Origin: Flavobacterium sp.
GTDB lineage: Bacteria > Bacteroidota > Bacteroidia > Flavobacteriales > Flavobacteriaceae
Reading direction: 5' to 3'
Length of the DNA: 64,000 nucleotides
Assembly: GCF_039595935.1 (NCBI RefSeq)
Contig: NZ_JBCNKR010000006.1
Coordinates: 2,266,001 to 2,330,000, forward strand
The notes beneath the pieces are model-generated. The model had not been told where the DNA came from. It was given only the letters and a program-made list of their open reading frames with translations, and did not search any database. Below are positions 7,944-15,894 of the stretch, one piece after another (within the stretch, counting starts at the first letter, position 1; the number at the start of each line of letters is the position of its first letter). The position numbers and the translations under genes are program-made.

Positions 7944-8720
7944 ATGATCAAAAAAACTACCCAAATCGCATGCACATTTGTTCTTTTATTGTTTCTGGTA
8001 AGCTGTAAAAATACCAAACAGAAAATGCAGGAATACGTTAATACTTTTAATAATTCCAGCGAGTTTTTTCATAATGATATTATCAGCGGTGCAAAAGCAA
8101 ATGCTTTTTTAGACAAAAATAAAATCGAGATTAAGATTTATACTAATCTTGAGCCAAACGAATCGAGCAAATCTATGTACAGCCAAATGTCTCCAGCCAT
8201 GTTTAGTGAGATATTAAAAAACGACAATGCTTCTATGGAATTAATTAGAGAAGGTGTAAACTTTGAAATGTTCTTTTTAGCTAATAATGCAACCATATTG
8301 GGCGAATTAAAAGTCGACGAAAAAGAATTAAATGAGCTGTTGAATAAAAACAAAATGGTTTCTATTGACAGCAAAGAATCTTCGGGCTCAGGTTTAAATC
8401 CGCAATTCCAGCAAATGCTTTCAATAATGAACCAAAATATGCCAATTACAAATGAAGACGGAACAAAAATCCTGAAAATTGATATTAGCGATAAAAACGA
8501 ATTGGTTTATCATGTTGAAGTGCCGCAGAAATATGCTGCTGTTCTTAAAGGAGAAGCTGCTAAAGTTTTAATGAAAGAAAGCATTTTAAGAAGCAGTGAT
8601 TTAAAAACTATTCTAAGTTCAATACAGCAATACAACATTACAACAATAAAATATATTTATCTGGATGATAAAGGTAAACTGGTAAATGATATTATTCTGA
8701 CAGGTAAAGATTTGAAATAA
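7944..8720 (+). CDS. Lipoprotein, paralog 3 of 3, with C-terminal extension
   Basis: 258 residues from the ATG at 7944. This start gives a lipoprotein signal with lipobox LVSC (Cys21) and the family signature KNTKQKMQEY; an upstream in-frame ATG at 7836 lies before the promoter and is rejected. Residues 1 to about 135 match the two preceding genes. The remainder, from about NPQFQQMLSIMNQNMP, is a second alpha/beta region absent from them; its TLKTILSSIQ and IYLDDKGKLVNDI segments suggest a repeat of the same small fold. Its stop is two bases before the ATG of the next gene, so the two form an operon. Function unknown. Confidence 0.75.
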   Translation: MIKKTTQIACTFVLLLFLVSCKNTKQKMQEYVNTFNNSSEFFHNDIISGAKANAFLDKNKIEIKIYTNLEPNESSKSMYSQMSPAMFSEILKNDNASMELIREGVNFEMFFLANNATILGELKVDEKELNELLNKNKMVSIDSKESSGSGLNPQFQQMLSIMNQNMPITNEDGTKILKIDISDKNELVYHVEVPQKYAAVLKGEAAKVLMKESILRSSDLKTILSSIQQYNITTIKYIYLDDKGKLVNDIILTGKDLK

Positions 8721-8722
8721 TT

Positions 8723-9415
8723 ATGGATGAAAGATCTACCTGGAGAACCGTATTGGGGATTTTGTCTATAATAATTTTAGGCGGAAGACTTTTGTATACT
8801 TGTTCTGAAATCAATAGATCCAGATCTGGAGATATGGATCCGGTTATGGAAAGTTTTAAAAATACTCAGGAAGCTATGAAAGAAAATTATAGGCTTCAGC
8901 GAGAAATTTTAAATAAATTTTCAAATGATATATTGTATTCTAATTATGAAAAATTAGACAGTTTATCGGCTTCGCAAAAAGAAAATTATGGTCTTCAAAA
9001 ATTAGAAAAAGATTCATTACTCTATATTGCACTAGATACGCAGGTAAAAATAGAAAAGAATTATTACCTTCAAAACAGACATGATGATACGCTGAGAATG
9101 GCATTTAAATCTCCGGATAACCTGAATATTTTTATTCATGATTTTGAATCAAAAGATGATATAGAACCGAGTTTTAAAGCTTTAAAAAGCAGTAGCAATC
9201 TGGAGAAGTTTAAAGTAGAAAATACAATTGGAGATGTTAAGGCTTTATCGTATAAAATAACCAAAGAAAATAAAAGATATAATGGTTATGCTTTATGTTT
9301 TAAAAATGACGGAATCCTCAATTTTTATGAGTTTGAGAGCAGTATACTTCCCATAGATAAATTAAAATTGCGGGCTATTGTCTTTTTATCTCAAAATATG
9401 AAAGAGAAAAAATAA
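8723..9415 (+). CDS. Membrane-anchored protein of unknown function
   Basis: 230 residues with one N-terminal membrane segment (about residues 8-25, VLGILSIIILGGRLLYT) and no cleavage motif, so it is probably a bitopic protein with a periplasmic or extracytoplasmic body. A helical, Lys- and Glu-rich stretch (about 40-120) contains the repeated words ENYRLQRE, ENYGLQK and KNYYLQN, suggesting a coiled coil with about 30-residue spacing. A C-terminal alpha/beta region follows. It begins two bases after lipoprotein paralog 3 and probably works with it. No family recognised. Confidence 0.7.
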   Translation: MDERSTWRTVLGILSIIILGGRLLYTCSEINRSRSGDMDPVMESFKNTQEAMKENYRLQREILNKFSNDILYSNYEKLDSLSASQKENYGLQKLEKDSLLYIALDTQVKIEKNYYLQNRHDDTLRMAFKSPDNLNIFIHDFESKDDIEPSFKALKSSSNLEKFKVENTIGDVKALSYKITKENKRYNGYALCFKNDGILNFYEFESSILPIDKLKLRAIVFLSQNMKEKK

Positions 9416-9429
9416 ATAGATTTTAAAAT

Positions 9430-9460
9430 AAGAAAGCCTCTTTATAAAAGAGGCTTTCTT
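9430..9460. terminator. Bidirectional terminator between convergent genes
   Basis: The stem AAGAAAGCCTCTTT pairs with its complement across a two-to-three-base loop. It carries A-rich and T-rich flanks on opposite sides, so it can serve both the gene ending at 9415 (+) and the gene ending at 9463 (-). Confidence 0.85.
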
Positions 9461-9462
9461 AT

Positions 9463-10935
9463 TTAATTACGTTTCGTAACGTTTGTTAAATTATCCGGAA
9501 AATATAATTCAGATAAGTTGGTGAATTCATCTCCGCGCATGAATATATTGATATCAACATCAGCAAAAGAAGTTTTTCCGGCCGCAGCCAAAAGTTCGTT
9601 TGCAGCATGAAGCGTATTTTTATGGAAATGGTAAACACGTTCTGATTTATCGGTTACAACCAAACCTTTCATCAGCATTTTATTTTGAGTAGCAACTCCT
9701 GTTGGGCATTCATTATTATGACATCTTAAAGCCTGAATACAGCCTAAAGAAAACATAAAGCCTCTTGCACTGTTACACATATCGGCACCTAAAGCAATAG
9801 CATGCAGAATCGAATATCCTGAAATGATTTTACCACTTCCGATAATGCGTATTTTATCGCGAATGTTCAGCCCAATTAAAGTTTTGTTGACAAAGATCAA
9901 AGCAGGCTCAAAAGGCATTCCCACACCATCAGCAAATTCCAGAGGAGCAGCTCCGGTTTCGCCTTCGGCACCATCAACCGTTATAAAATCAGGGTAAGTA
10001 TCTTCGGCAATCATCTCATGACAGATAGCTTCGAATTCAGCTGTGTTTCCAATACATAATTTAAAACCAATTGGTTTTCCGTTTGATAAATCACGCAATT
10101 GTTTAATAAAACGAATTAATCCTTTACTGTCTGAAAAAGCATGATGTCCCGGAGGAGAAAGAATCATGGTGTGTGGTTTTACACCTCTGATTTTAGCAAT
10201 CTGTTCCGTATTTTTAGCAGCTGGAAGAACACCTCCGTGACCTGGTTTAGCACCTTGCGAAAGCTTGATTTCGATCATTTTTACGTTTGGAAGATTTGCC
10301 TTTTCAGAGAATTTTTCAGGACTGAAATTTCCTTCTTCATCACGGCATCCAAAATATCCGGTACCAATTTGCCATGTAATATCACCGCCGCCGGCAAGAT
10401 GAAATTCGGTTAAACCACCTTCTCCAGTATTTTGATAAAATTTACCTTTTTGCGCACCAATATTTATAGCGCGAACTGCGTGTTCGCTCAACGAACCAAA
10501 ACTCATTGCCGAAACATTAAATAAAGAGGCAGAGTAAGGCTGTTTACAATCTTTTCCACCAACTAATACACGAGGTAATTCTTCGTTTACTTTTGCCGGA
10601 AAAATAGAATGTTTTATTCCCTCGTAGCTTTCGGTGTTTAAGTTTAGCTGAGTTCCAAAAGGCGTACTCGAATCGATATTTTTTGCTCTTTGATAAACAA
10701 GAGAACGTTGATTTCTTGAAAAAGGTTTTCCGTCAGTAGATCTTTCGATAAAATACTGCTGAATTTCCGGAGCAATCATTTCAAATAAATACCTGAAATA
10801 ACCCAAAACCGGAAAGTTCCTTAAAATAGCATGCTTTTTTTGAGAAGCATTGTAAACTCCAATAACCAATAAAATAGGGATAATAAAAACGAGTAAATAA
10901 CCTCGTCCTGTGTAGTAATAAATTGCGAGCAACAA
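9463..10935 (-). CDS. FMN-binding glutamate synthase-like protein (GltB central domain type)
   Basis: About 490 residues resembling the FMN/Fe-S synthase domain of glutamate synthase, without the amidotransferase domain. Visible features are a hydrophobic N-terminal helix, then GEGGL, the glycine-rich KPGHGG and GAEGETGAAP segments, and the cysteine cluster CX5CX4C in GCIQALRCHNNECPTG, which matches the 3Fe-4S ligands. Members of this group are stand-alone, membrane-tethered proteins of uncertain substrate. The start is doubtful. The frame opens at a TTG at 10935 directly after an in-frame stop, while a better start (ATG at 10978) encodes MRKKFFIYGFLLFLIVA in another frame and runs into the same helix only if the frame changes near 10925-10935. 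Confidence 0.85.
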   Translation of the reverse strand: MLLAIYYYTGRGYLLVFIIPILLVIGVYNASQKKHAILRNFPVLGYFRYLFEMIAPEIQQYFIERSTDGKPFSRNQRSLVYQRAKNIDSSTPFGTQLNLNTESYEGIKHSIFPAKVNEELPRVLVGGKDCKQPYSASLFNVSAMSFGSLSEHAVRAINIGAQKGKFYQNTGEGGLTEFHLAGGGDITWQIGTGYFGCRDEEGNFSPEKFSEKANLPNVKMIEIKLSQGAKPGHGGVLPAAKNTEQIAKIRGVKPHTMILSPPGHHAFSDSKGLIRFIKQLRDLSNGKPIGFKLCIGNTAEFEAICHEMIAEDTYPDFITVDGAEGETGAAPLEFADGVGMPFEPALIFVNKTLIGLNIRDKIRIIGSGKIISGYSILHAIALGADMCNSARGFMFSLGCIQALRCHNNECPTGVATQNKMLMKGLVVTDKSERVYHFHKNTLHAANELLAAAGKTSFADVDINIFMRGDEFTNLSELYFPDNLTNVTKRN

Positions 10936-11011
10936 TTAGAAACAATAAGAATCCGTAAATAAAGAATTTTTTTCTCATGTTTTTAAAAAATAATAAAGGG
11001 GAATAAATTAA

Positions 11012-11794
11012 TTAGTTGAATCGTAATCGGACATAAACGTGTTTTATGCCTTTTTTGTCAGATTCTCTTTCGTCGATTTCCAGAATGTCTGTCAAGGATT
11101 TCAACATAGGTGTAAGTTTAGAATAGCCATAGTTTCTTGGGTCAAACTCTGGTTTTTTCTTTACAATCAAATTGCCGACATCGCCAAGAAATGCCCAGCC
11201 GTCATCGTCTTCAATATCTTCAATTGTAGCTTCGATAAGTTCGATAGTTTGTTTGTCGACTTTATGAAGTGCTTTTTCTGCCGGTTTTTCGATTGGTTTT
11301 TTAGCTTCGGCAACAGCAGTAGTTTTTGTTTTTTTCTTTTGAGTGGCTCCATCCAGAACCTCAATGTAAATAAACCTGTCACAGGCCACAATAAAAGAAC
11401 TTGGGGTTTTCTTTTCGCCAATACCAATAACTTTCATGCCGGATTCTCTAAGCCGAACTGCTAAACGGGTAAAATCGCTGTCGCTGGAAACAATACAAAA
11501 ACCATCCAATTTACCAGAATAAAGCAAATCCATAGCATCAATAATCAAAGCAGAATCTGATGAATTTTTTCCAACCGTATAACTATACTGCTGAATAGGT
11601 GTAATGGCATGTTCCAGTAAAACGCCTTTCCAGCCGTTGGCATTTGGTTTTGTCCAATCAGCATAAATACGTTTGGTTGTTGGGGTTCCAAGCTTTGCAA
11701 TTTCTTCCATCATACCTTTTACATTGCTGTACGGCACGTTATCGGCATCAATAAGAACAGCCAATTTTAAATCTTTTGAATTGCTTAAAGGCAT
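11012..11794 (-). CDS. NYN-domain nuclease-like protein with C-terminal OST-HTH/LOTUS domain
   Basis: 260 residues in two parts. Residues 10-145 form a NYN/PIN-like ribonuclease domain (LabA/DUF88 type), with acidic residues at D16 in LIDADN, D80 in NSSDSALIID and D105/D107 in SSDSDF, the metal-binding set of the fold. A Lys/Ala-rich linker follows. Residues about 180-258 fit an OST-HTH (LOTUS) domain, with GWAFLGDVG and the PRNYGYSKLTPML segment. Bacterial NYN/OST-HTH proteins are thought to act on RNA. No nearby gene points to a pathway. Confidence 0.85.
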   Translation of the reverse strand: MPLSNSKDLKLAVLIDADNVPYSNVKGMMEEIAKLGTPTTKRIYADWTKPNANGWKGVLLEHAITPIQQYSYTVGKNSSDSALIIDAMDLLYSGKLDGFCIVSSDSDFTRLAVRLRESGMKVIGIGEKKTPSSFIVACDRFIYIEVLDGATQKKKTKTTAVAEAKKPIEKPAEKALHKVDKQTIELIEATIEDIEDDDGWAFLGDVGNLIVKKKPEFDPRNYGYSKLTPMLKSLTDILEIDERESDKKGIKHVYVRLRFN

Positions 11795-12244
11795 TTTTTA
11801 GATATTAGAAATTAAGTACTTTCAAAGTTAAAACTAAAATTCATTTTTATGTGAATTTAATGACGAATAAGTGTTTGGATTCTTCTTAATTATTATCATT
11901 ATAAATAAAGTATTCTAAGGTTTTAAAGGAAAGCCGCAGAGAATTGTACTTAAAAAACTTAAATGTGGTAATTAATTACTCCTATTTATAAATGGAAGAA
12001 AATATTTTTTTACTTTACGCTCAAAATAGATTGTGCTATTGCTTTACTTATGATAAAAGTCATGGTTGATAATCAACAATATATTTAAATTTGGGTAATA
12101 TTAAATTAAAATAAAAAGGTAAATCTTGTTAAAATTTTCATATAGAATATTTTTCAATAAAAATAATTGAGGTTCTTCATTTTAAATTAATAATGTTTAA
12201 TTTTGCTCGCTGATTAAGTTAAAAAAATTACTACACTATAAATT
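11795..12244. other. 450-base non-coding gap between divergent genes
   Basis: The gap is very AT-rich. TAATTTTG at 12198-12205 fits a -7 promoter element for the gene at 12245, but no TTG lies at the required distance upstream. A 25-codon open frame at 11992 has no supporting features. No hairpin or RNA gene was seen. Confidence 0.5.
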
Positions 12245-13504
12245 ATGGTAAAAGATTTATTCGAAAGAATTCAGGACAATAAGGGACCTTTAGGAAAATG
12301 GGCTTCTCAGGCAGAAGGTTATTACGTTTTCCCAAAGTTAGAAGGAGAGTTGGGTCCTAGAATGACATTTCATGGAAAAAATATCCTAAACTGGAGTTTA
12401 AATGATTATTTAGGTTTAGCTAATCATCCAGAAGTTCGTAAAGCAGATACAGATGCAGCTGCTCAGTTTGGTGCAGCGTATCCTATGGGCGCTCGTATGA
12501 TGTCTGGACACACAACTTACCACGAACAATTAGAAAATGAACTGGCTTCTTTTGTAATGAAAGAATCAGCTTATTTATTGAATTTTGGTTATCAGGGAAT
12601 GGTATCTATTATTGATGCTTTGGTTACTAAAAATGACATTATTGTTTATGATGTAGATTCACATGCTTGTATTATTGATGGTGTTCGTTTGCACATGGGT
12701 AAACGTTTTACTTACAAACACAATGATCTTGAAAGTATGGAAAAAAACCTGCAGCGTGCTACTAAAATGGCAGAAGAAACAGGCGGAGGTATTTTATTTA
12801 TTACCGAAGGTGTTTTTGGAATGCGCGGACAGCAGGGAAAATTAAAAGAAATTGCTGCATTAAAGAAAAAATACAATTTCCGTTTATTAGTTGATGATGC
12901 ACACGGTTTTGGTACACTTGGTAAAACAGGTGCCGGAGCAGGTGAGGAGCAGGGAGTTCAGGATGATATCGATGTGTACTTCTCTACTTTTGCAAAATCA
13001 ATGGCTAATATTGGTGCTTTCGTAGCAGCTGATAAAACGGTTATCGATTACTTAAAATACAATTTACGTTCGCAAATGTTTGCAAAAGCATTACCAATGA
13101 TTCAGACAATTGGTTCATTGAAACGTTTAGAGTTATTGCGTAATTCTTCTGAAATTAAAGATAAACTTTGGGAAAATGTAAATGCATTACAAAGTGGTCT
13201 TAAAGAAAAAGGATTTAATATTGGAGATACAAATACTTGTATTACACCAGTTTACTTAGAAGGAAGTATTCCTGAAGCAATGGTTATGGTAAACGACTTA
13301 AGAGAAAACTACGGTATTTTCCTTTCTATTGTTGTTTATCCGGTTATTCCAAAAGGAATTATCTTATTGAGAATGATCCCAACAGCTTCACACACAATTG
13401 AAGACATTAATGAAACGCTGACAGCATTTGAAGCGATCCGTGAGAAATTAACTAACGGAACGTATAAAGAAATTGCTGAACGTACTACAGTTGACGTTTC
13501 GTAA
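12245..13504 (+). CDS. PLP-dependent alpha-oxoamine synthase (sphingoid or sulfonolipid type)
   Basis: 419 residues of the aminotransferase class II alpha-oxoamine synthase family (KBL, BioF, serine palmitoyltransferase). These decarboxylatively condense an amino acid with an acyl thioester. Conserved blocks: NDYLGLANHPEV, GARMMSGHTTYHEQLE, DSHACIIDGVRLHMG, LLVDDAHGFGTLG (PLP-binding Asp and His) and the Schiff-base lysine in STFAKSMANIGAF. The N-terminus differs from BioF and KBL and no biotin or threonine genes are nearby. In Flavobacterium the attractive options are serine palmitoyltransferase or the cysteate acyltransferase that makes capnine for sulfonolipids. Family certain; substrate is an inference. 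Confidence 0.85.
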   Translation: MVKDLFERIQDNKGPLGKWASQAEGYYVFPKLEGELGPRMTFHGKNILNWSLNDYLGLANHPEVRKADTDAAAQFGAAYPMGARMMSGHTTYHEQLENELASFVMKESAYLLNFGYQGMVSIIDALVTKNDIIVYDVDSHACIIDGVRLHMGKRFTYKHNDLESMEKNLQRATKMAEETGGGILFITEGVFGMRGQQGKLKEIAALKKKYNFRLLVDDAHGFGTLGKTGAGAGEEQGVQDDIDVYFSTFAKSMANIGAFVAADKTVIDYLKYNLRSQMFAKALPMIQTIGSLKRLELLRNSSEIKDKLWENVNALQSGLKEKGFNIGDTNTCITPVYLEGSIPEAMVMVNDLRENYGIFLSIVVYPVIPKGIILLRMIPTASHTIEDINETLTAFEAIREKLTNGTYKEIAERTTVDVS

Positions 13505-13550
13505 TTACTTATAAAAAAAATAGATTTCCTTAAGTGGAAATTATGTAAAA

Positions 13551-13582
13551 AAATCCATTTGTTATACGAATGGATTTTTTTT
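13551..13582 (+). terminator. Terminator after the alpha-oxoamine synthase
   Basis: The stem AAATCCATTTG / CGAATGGATTT around TTATA is followed by seven T. The stem is nearly the same as in the terminator at 14129-14166. Confidence 0.8.
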
Positions 13583-13627
13583 ATTTGAACTAACTTTATT
13601 TCATAATCACAAAATAAAAATAGAATT

Positions 13628-14110
13628 ATGAAAAAAGTATTAGCCATTACGACTCTGGTTTTAATAGTTCTTATTTCATGTAAAAAAGCAACTACCACAG
13701 AGCCAGTACAAATTACACCTAGCCCGCCTAAAGAAGCTGAGATAGCTGAACCGGCAGGAAATCAATGCTATGCATGGAATTCAAAAGGAAGTGTTATTGA
13801 GTTAAGTTTTAATGTAAATTCTCATCAGGAAGTAAACGGAAAACTAACTTATAATTTAGTTGGAAAGGATAAAAATGAAGGGACTCTTATTGGAAATATG
13901 AAAGGAGATACGCTGATTGGCGATTATACCTTTATGTCTGAAGGAGTTTCGTCAGTAAGAGAGGTAGCTTTTTTGCAAAATGAAGGAACTCTTATTGAAG
14001 GGTATGGAGATGTTGTACAAGCGAATGATAAAGTATCATTTAAAGATAAAACAAAACTGAAATTTGATCAGAAAAATACGCTGACTAGAGTAGACTGCAA
14101 AGTGGAATAA
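13628..14110 (+). CDS. Small lipoprotein of unknown function
   Basis: 160 residues; signal peptide with lipobox LISC (Cys18), then a Thr/Pro/Glu-rich linker (about 20-45). A compact beta-rich domain begins at NQCYAWNSKGSVIELSFNV, with two cysteines (in NQCYAW and near the C-terminus in VDCKVE) that may form a disulfide. Alternating strands such as GTLIGNMKGDTLIGDY suggest a small beta-sandwich or lipocalin-like sheet. A distant resemblance to the lipoprotein at 48299 is limited to the lipobox and the ExTPKEP-like linker. Monocistronic, between two matching terminators. Function unknown. Confidence 0.7.
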   Translation: MKKVLAITTLVLIVLISCKKATTTEPVQITPSPPKEAEIAEPAGNQCYAWNSKGSVIELSFNVNSHQEVNGKLTYNLVGKDKNEGTLIGNMKGDTLIGDYTFMSEGVSSVREVAFLQNEGTLIEGYGDVVQANDKVSFKDKTKLKFDQKNTLTRVDCKVE

Positions 14111-14128
14111 TGAATTGTTATTTATGTA

Positions 14129-14166
14129 AAAAATCCATTCGTTTTAGGGGCGAATGGATTTTTTTA
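14129..14166. terminator. Bidirectional terminator
   Basis: AAAAATCCATTCG (14129-14141) pairs with CGAATGGATTTTT after a nine-base loop. It separates convergent genes ending at 14110 (+) and 14170 (-). Confidence 0.85.
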
Positions 14167-14169
14167 TGT

Positions 14170-14715
14170 TTATAACTCTCTATTGGGATCTACATAAATA
14201 AGGGAGCCTCCCATACAACTATTTTCACCTGTTAAAATTCCTCTATTAAATAATGCGTGTGCATACAATGTTAAATCTTTATCATCTAGATAGGAAGACC
14301 ATTTTTTATTCTTTTTTATTTTATTTACAAGTAAATTAAAATTAATTCTAGATTCTAATTTTTTTAAATCATTCACAGAATAATCTTTAAAGCCCACATT
14401 TGCAATTGCACTATCATTTTTAAATTCAAAATATCTTTTTTTGTTTTTTAAAGCAATATCATAGGCTTTAAGTATTCCTTTTTCAGTATATGGAATATTA
14501 TATTCATAATGAATTGCTCCTTGTAAAAAGTTGCCTTTCGTACATATTTCTCTTACTTCATTTGTATTTAAGTTTTTAATATTAATTACCAAGAAAAATT
14601 GAACAGTGCCATTTTGGTTTATTGCCTTGACATAATTTTCATATAAAACATCATTTTGATCTTTTTTAAACGAAAAAGAAATTAATATTAATAAAATTAC
14701 ACCTATTTTTTTCAT
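14170..14715 (-). CDS. Secreted protein of unknown function
   Basis: 181 residues. The N-terminus is a hydrophobic export signal (MKKIGVILLILISFSF) without a lipobox. The mature part alternates short strands and helices, contains two cysteines (REICTKGN and NSCMGG) and ends with SCMGGSLIYVDPNREL. It is strongly AT-biased, with many Lys and Asn residues. No domain is recognised. It lies 20 bases downstream of the GNAT gene on the same strand and could be its second cistron. Confidence 0.6.
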   Translation of the reverse strand: MKKIGVILLILISFSFKKDQNDVLYENYVKAINQNGTVQFFLVINIKNLNTNEVREICTKGNFLQGAIHYEYNIPYTEKGILKAYDIALKNKKRYFEFKNDSAIANVGFKDYSVNDLKKLESRINFNLLVNKIKKNKKWSSYLDDKDLTLYAHALFNRGILTGENSCMGGSLIYVDPNREL

Positions 14716-14735
14716 TTCGATAAGTTAAAAACTAA

Positions 14736-15854
14736 CTACAGATTTTTCAAATAAGTCTTTCTTTGACAGTGAATAACTGGATCAAAGTTTTTCCAAAGTA
14801 AATGAATAGCATTATTTTCTAATAATTCAGGAGTTCTGATGCAATTTTGAATTCCTTTCTCTGAAAAAGTTTTATAATATTCATCAAAAATAATGGCCGT
14901 TACACCTTTGTTTTGATAATCAGGATGAACTCCAATAAGATAGAAAACAACATCTTTACTCTTTTTTCTGGCTTTTAAAAGATGAAGAAAACCAAACGGG
15001 AATAATTTACCTTTTGCTTTTTGTAAAGCCTCTGTAAAACTAGGCATTACAATGCTAAAAGCAACTAAATTATCCTCTTTGTCAACTACAAACTTGATGT
15101 ATTCCGGATTAATGAAGCTGATGTATTTCTTCTTAAAATATTCTTTCTGCACATCTGAAATAGCAACAAATGAAGCCAGTTTAGCGTAGGTTTCATTAAA
15201 CAAATCAAACATTTTGTCGACATGCGGCATAATGTCTTTTGTTTTAGTAAAATTAAGCGCTTTAAGTCCGTAACGTTGTTTAATTAAAGCCTGTGCTTTT
15301 AAGAAAAATTCAGGTTTAACATTCGAAAAAGGAAAGATACTTTCAATATATTGTTTTTCAACCTGAAAGCCCAATTGCTCTAAATGTGTAACATAATAAG
15401 GGTGATTGTACCATGTAATCATAGTTCCAACCTGATCAAAACCTTCTGTAAGAACACCAACTTTGTCTAAATTCGAAAAGCCCATTGGTCCTTCGGCATG
15501 TTCCAGGTTGTGTTTTCTTCCTAATTCATATACTTTGTCAAGAAGTGCTTTTGTAACTTCGATATCATCAATTACATCAAACCATCCGAAACGTACTTTT
15601 CTTTTATGCTGATTGTTGACTTCTGACCAGTTTATAATGGCTGTAATTCTCCCTACAATTTGATTGTCTCTGTAAGCCAGATAAAAATAAGCCTCGGCAT
15701 TGTCAAAAGCCGGGTTTTTAGTTTTATCAAACGATTCAAGTTCGTCAGCAATAATAGGCGGAACCCAATATGGATTATCCTTGTAAAGTGAAAATGGGAA
15801 TTTTATATATTCGGTTAATTCTTTCTTGGTTTTGGCTTCTTTGATTGTAATCAT
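14736..15854 (-). CDS. GNAT-family N-acetyltransferase-like protein
   Basis: 372 residues with no signal peptide. An N-terminal half has YLAYRDNQIVGRITAII, a GNAT-like strand pattern. The C-terminal half contains the acetyl-CoA-binding style segment VVFYLIGVHPDYQNKGVTAIIFDEYYKTF, with the Q-x-x-G/A-like loop QNKGV. Relatives in Flavobacteriia are sometimes labelled GTP cyclohydrolase without support. The presence of two GNAT-like halves and the length suggest a fused or duplicated acyltransferase acting on a cytosolic substrate. The substrate is not evident. Confidence 0.7.
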   Translation of the reverse strand: MITIKEAKTKKELTEYIKFPFSLYKDNPYWVPPIIADELESFDKTKNPAFDNAEAYFYLAYRDNQIVGRITAIINWSEVNNQHKRKVRFGWFDVIDDIEVTKALLDKVYELGRKHNLEHAEGPMGFSNLDKVGVLTEGFDQVGTMITWYNHPYYVTHLEQLGFQVEKQYIESIFPFSNVKPEFFLKAQALIKQRYGLKALNFTKTKDIMPHVDKMFDLFNETYAKLASFVAISDVQKEYFKKKYISFINPEYIKFVVDKEDNLVAFSIVMPSFTEALQKAKGKLFPFGFLHLLKARKKSKDVVFYLIGVHPDYQNKGVTAIIFDEYYKTFSEKGIQNCIRTPELLENNAIHLLWKNFDPVIHCQRKTYLKNL

Positions 15855-15894
15855 TAAAGTGGTATTAGCTTATTGTTTAAGTTTGATTTAAATT

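Noticed and set aside
10781..10978. 65-residue frame with a good signal-anchor start
   Set aside because: Only the first 17 residues look coding; the rest is the out-of-frame reading of the GltB-like gene. Treated as a start-site problem, not a separate gene.
11992..12069. 25-codon frame in the gap before the alpha-oxoamine synthase
   Set aside because: No family features and composition like non-coding AT-rich DNA.
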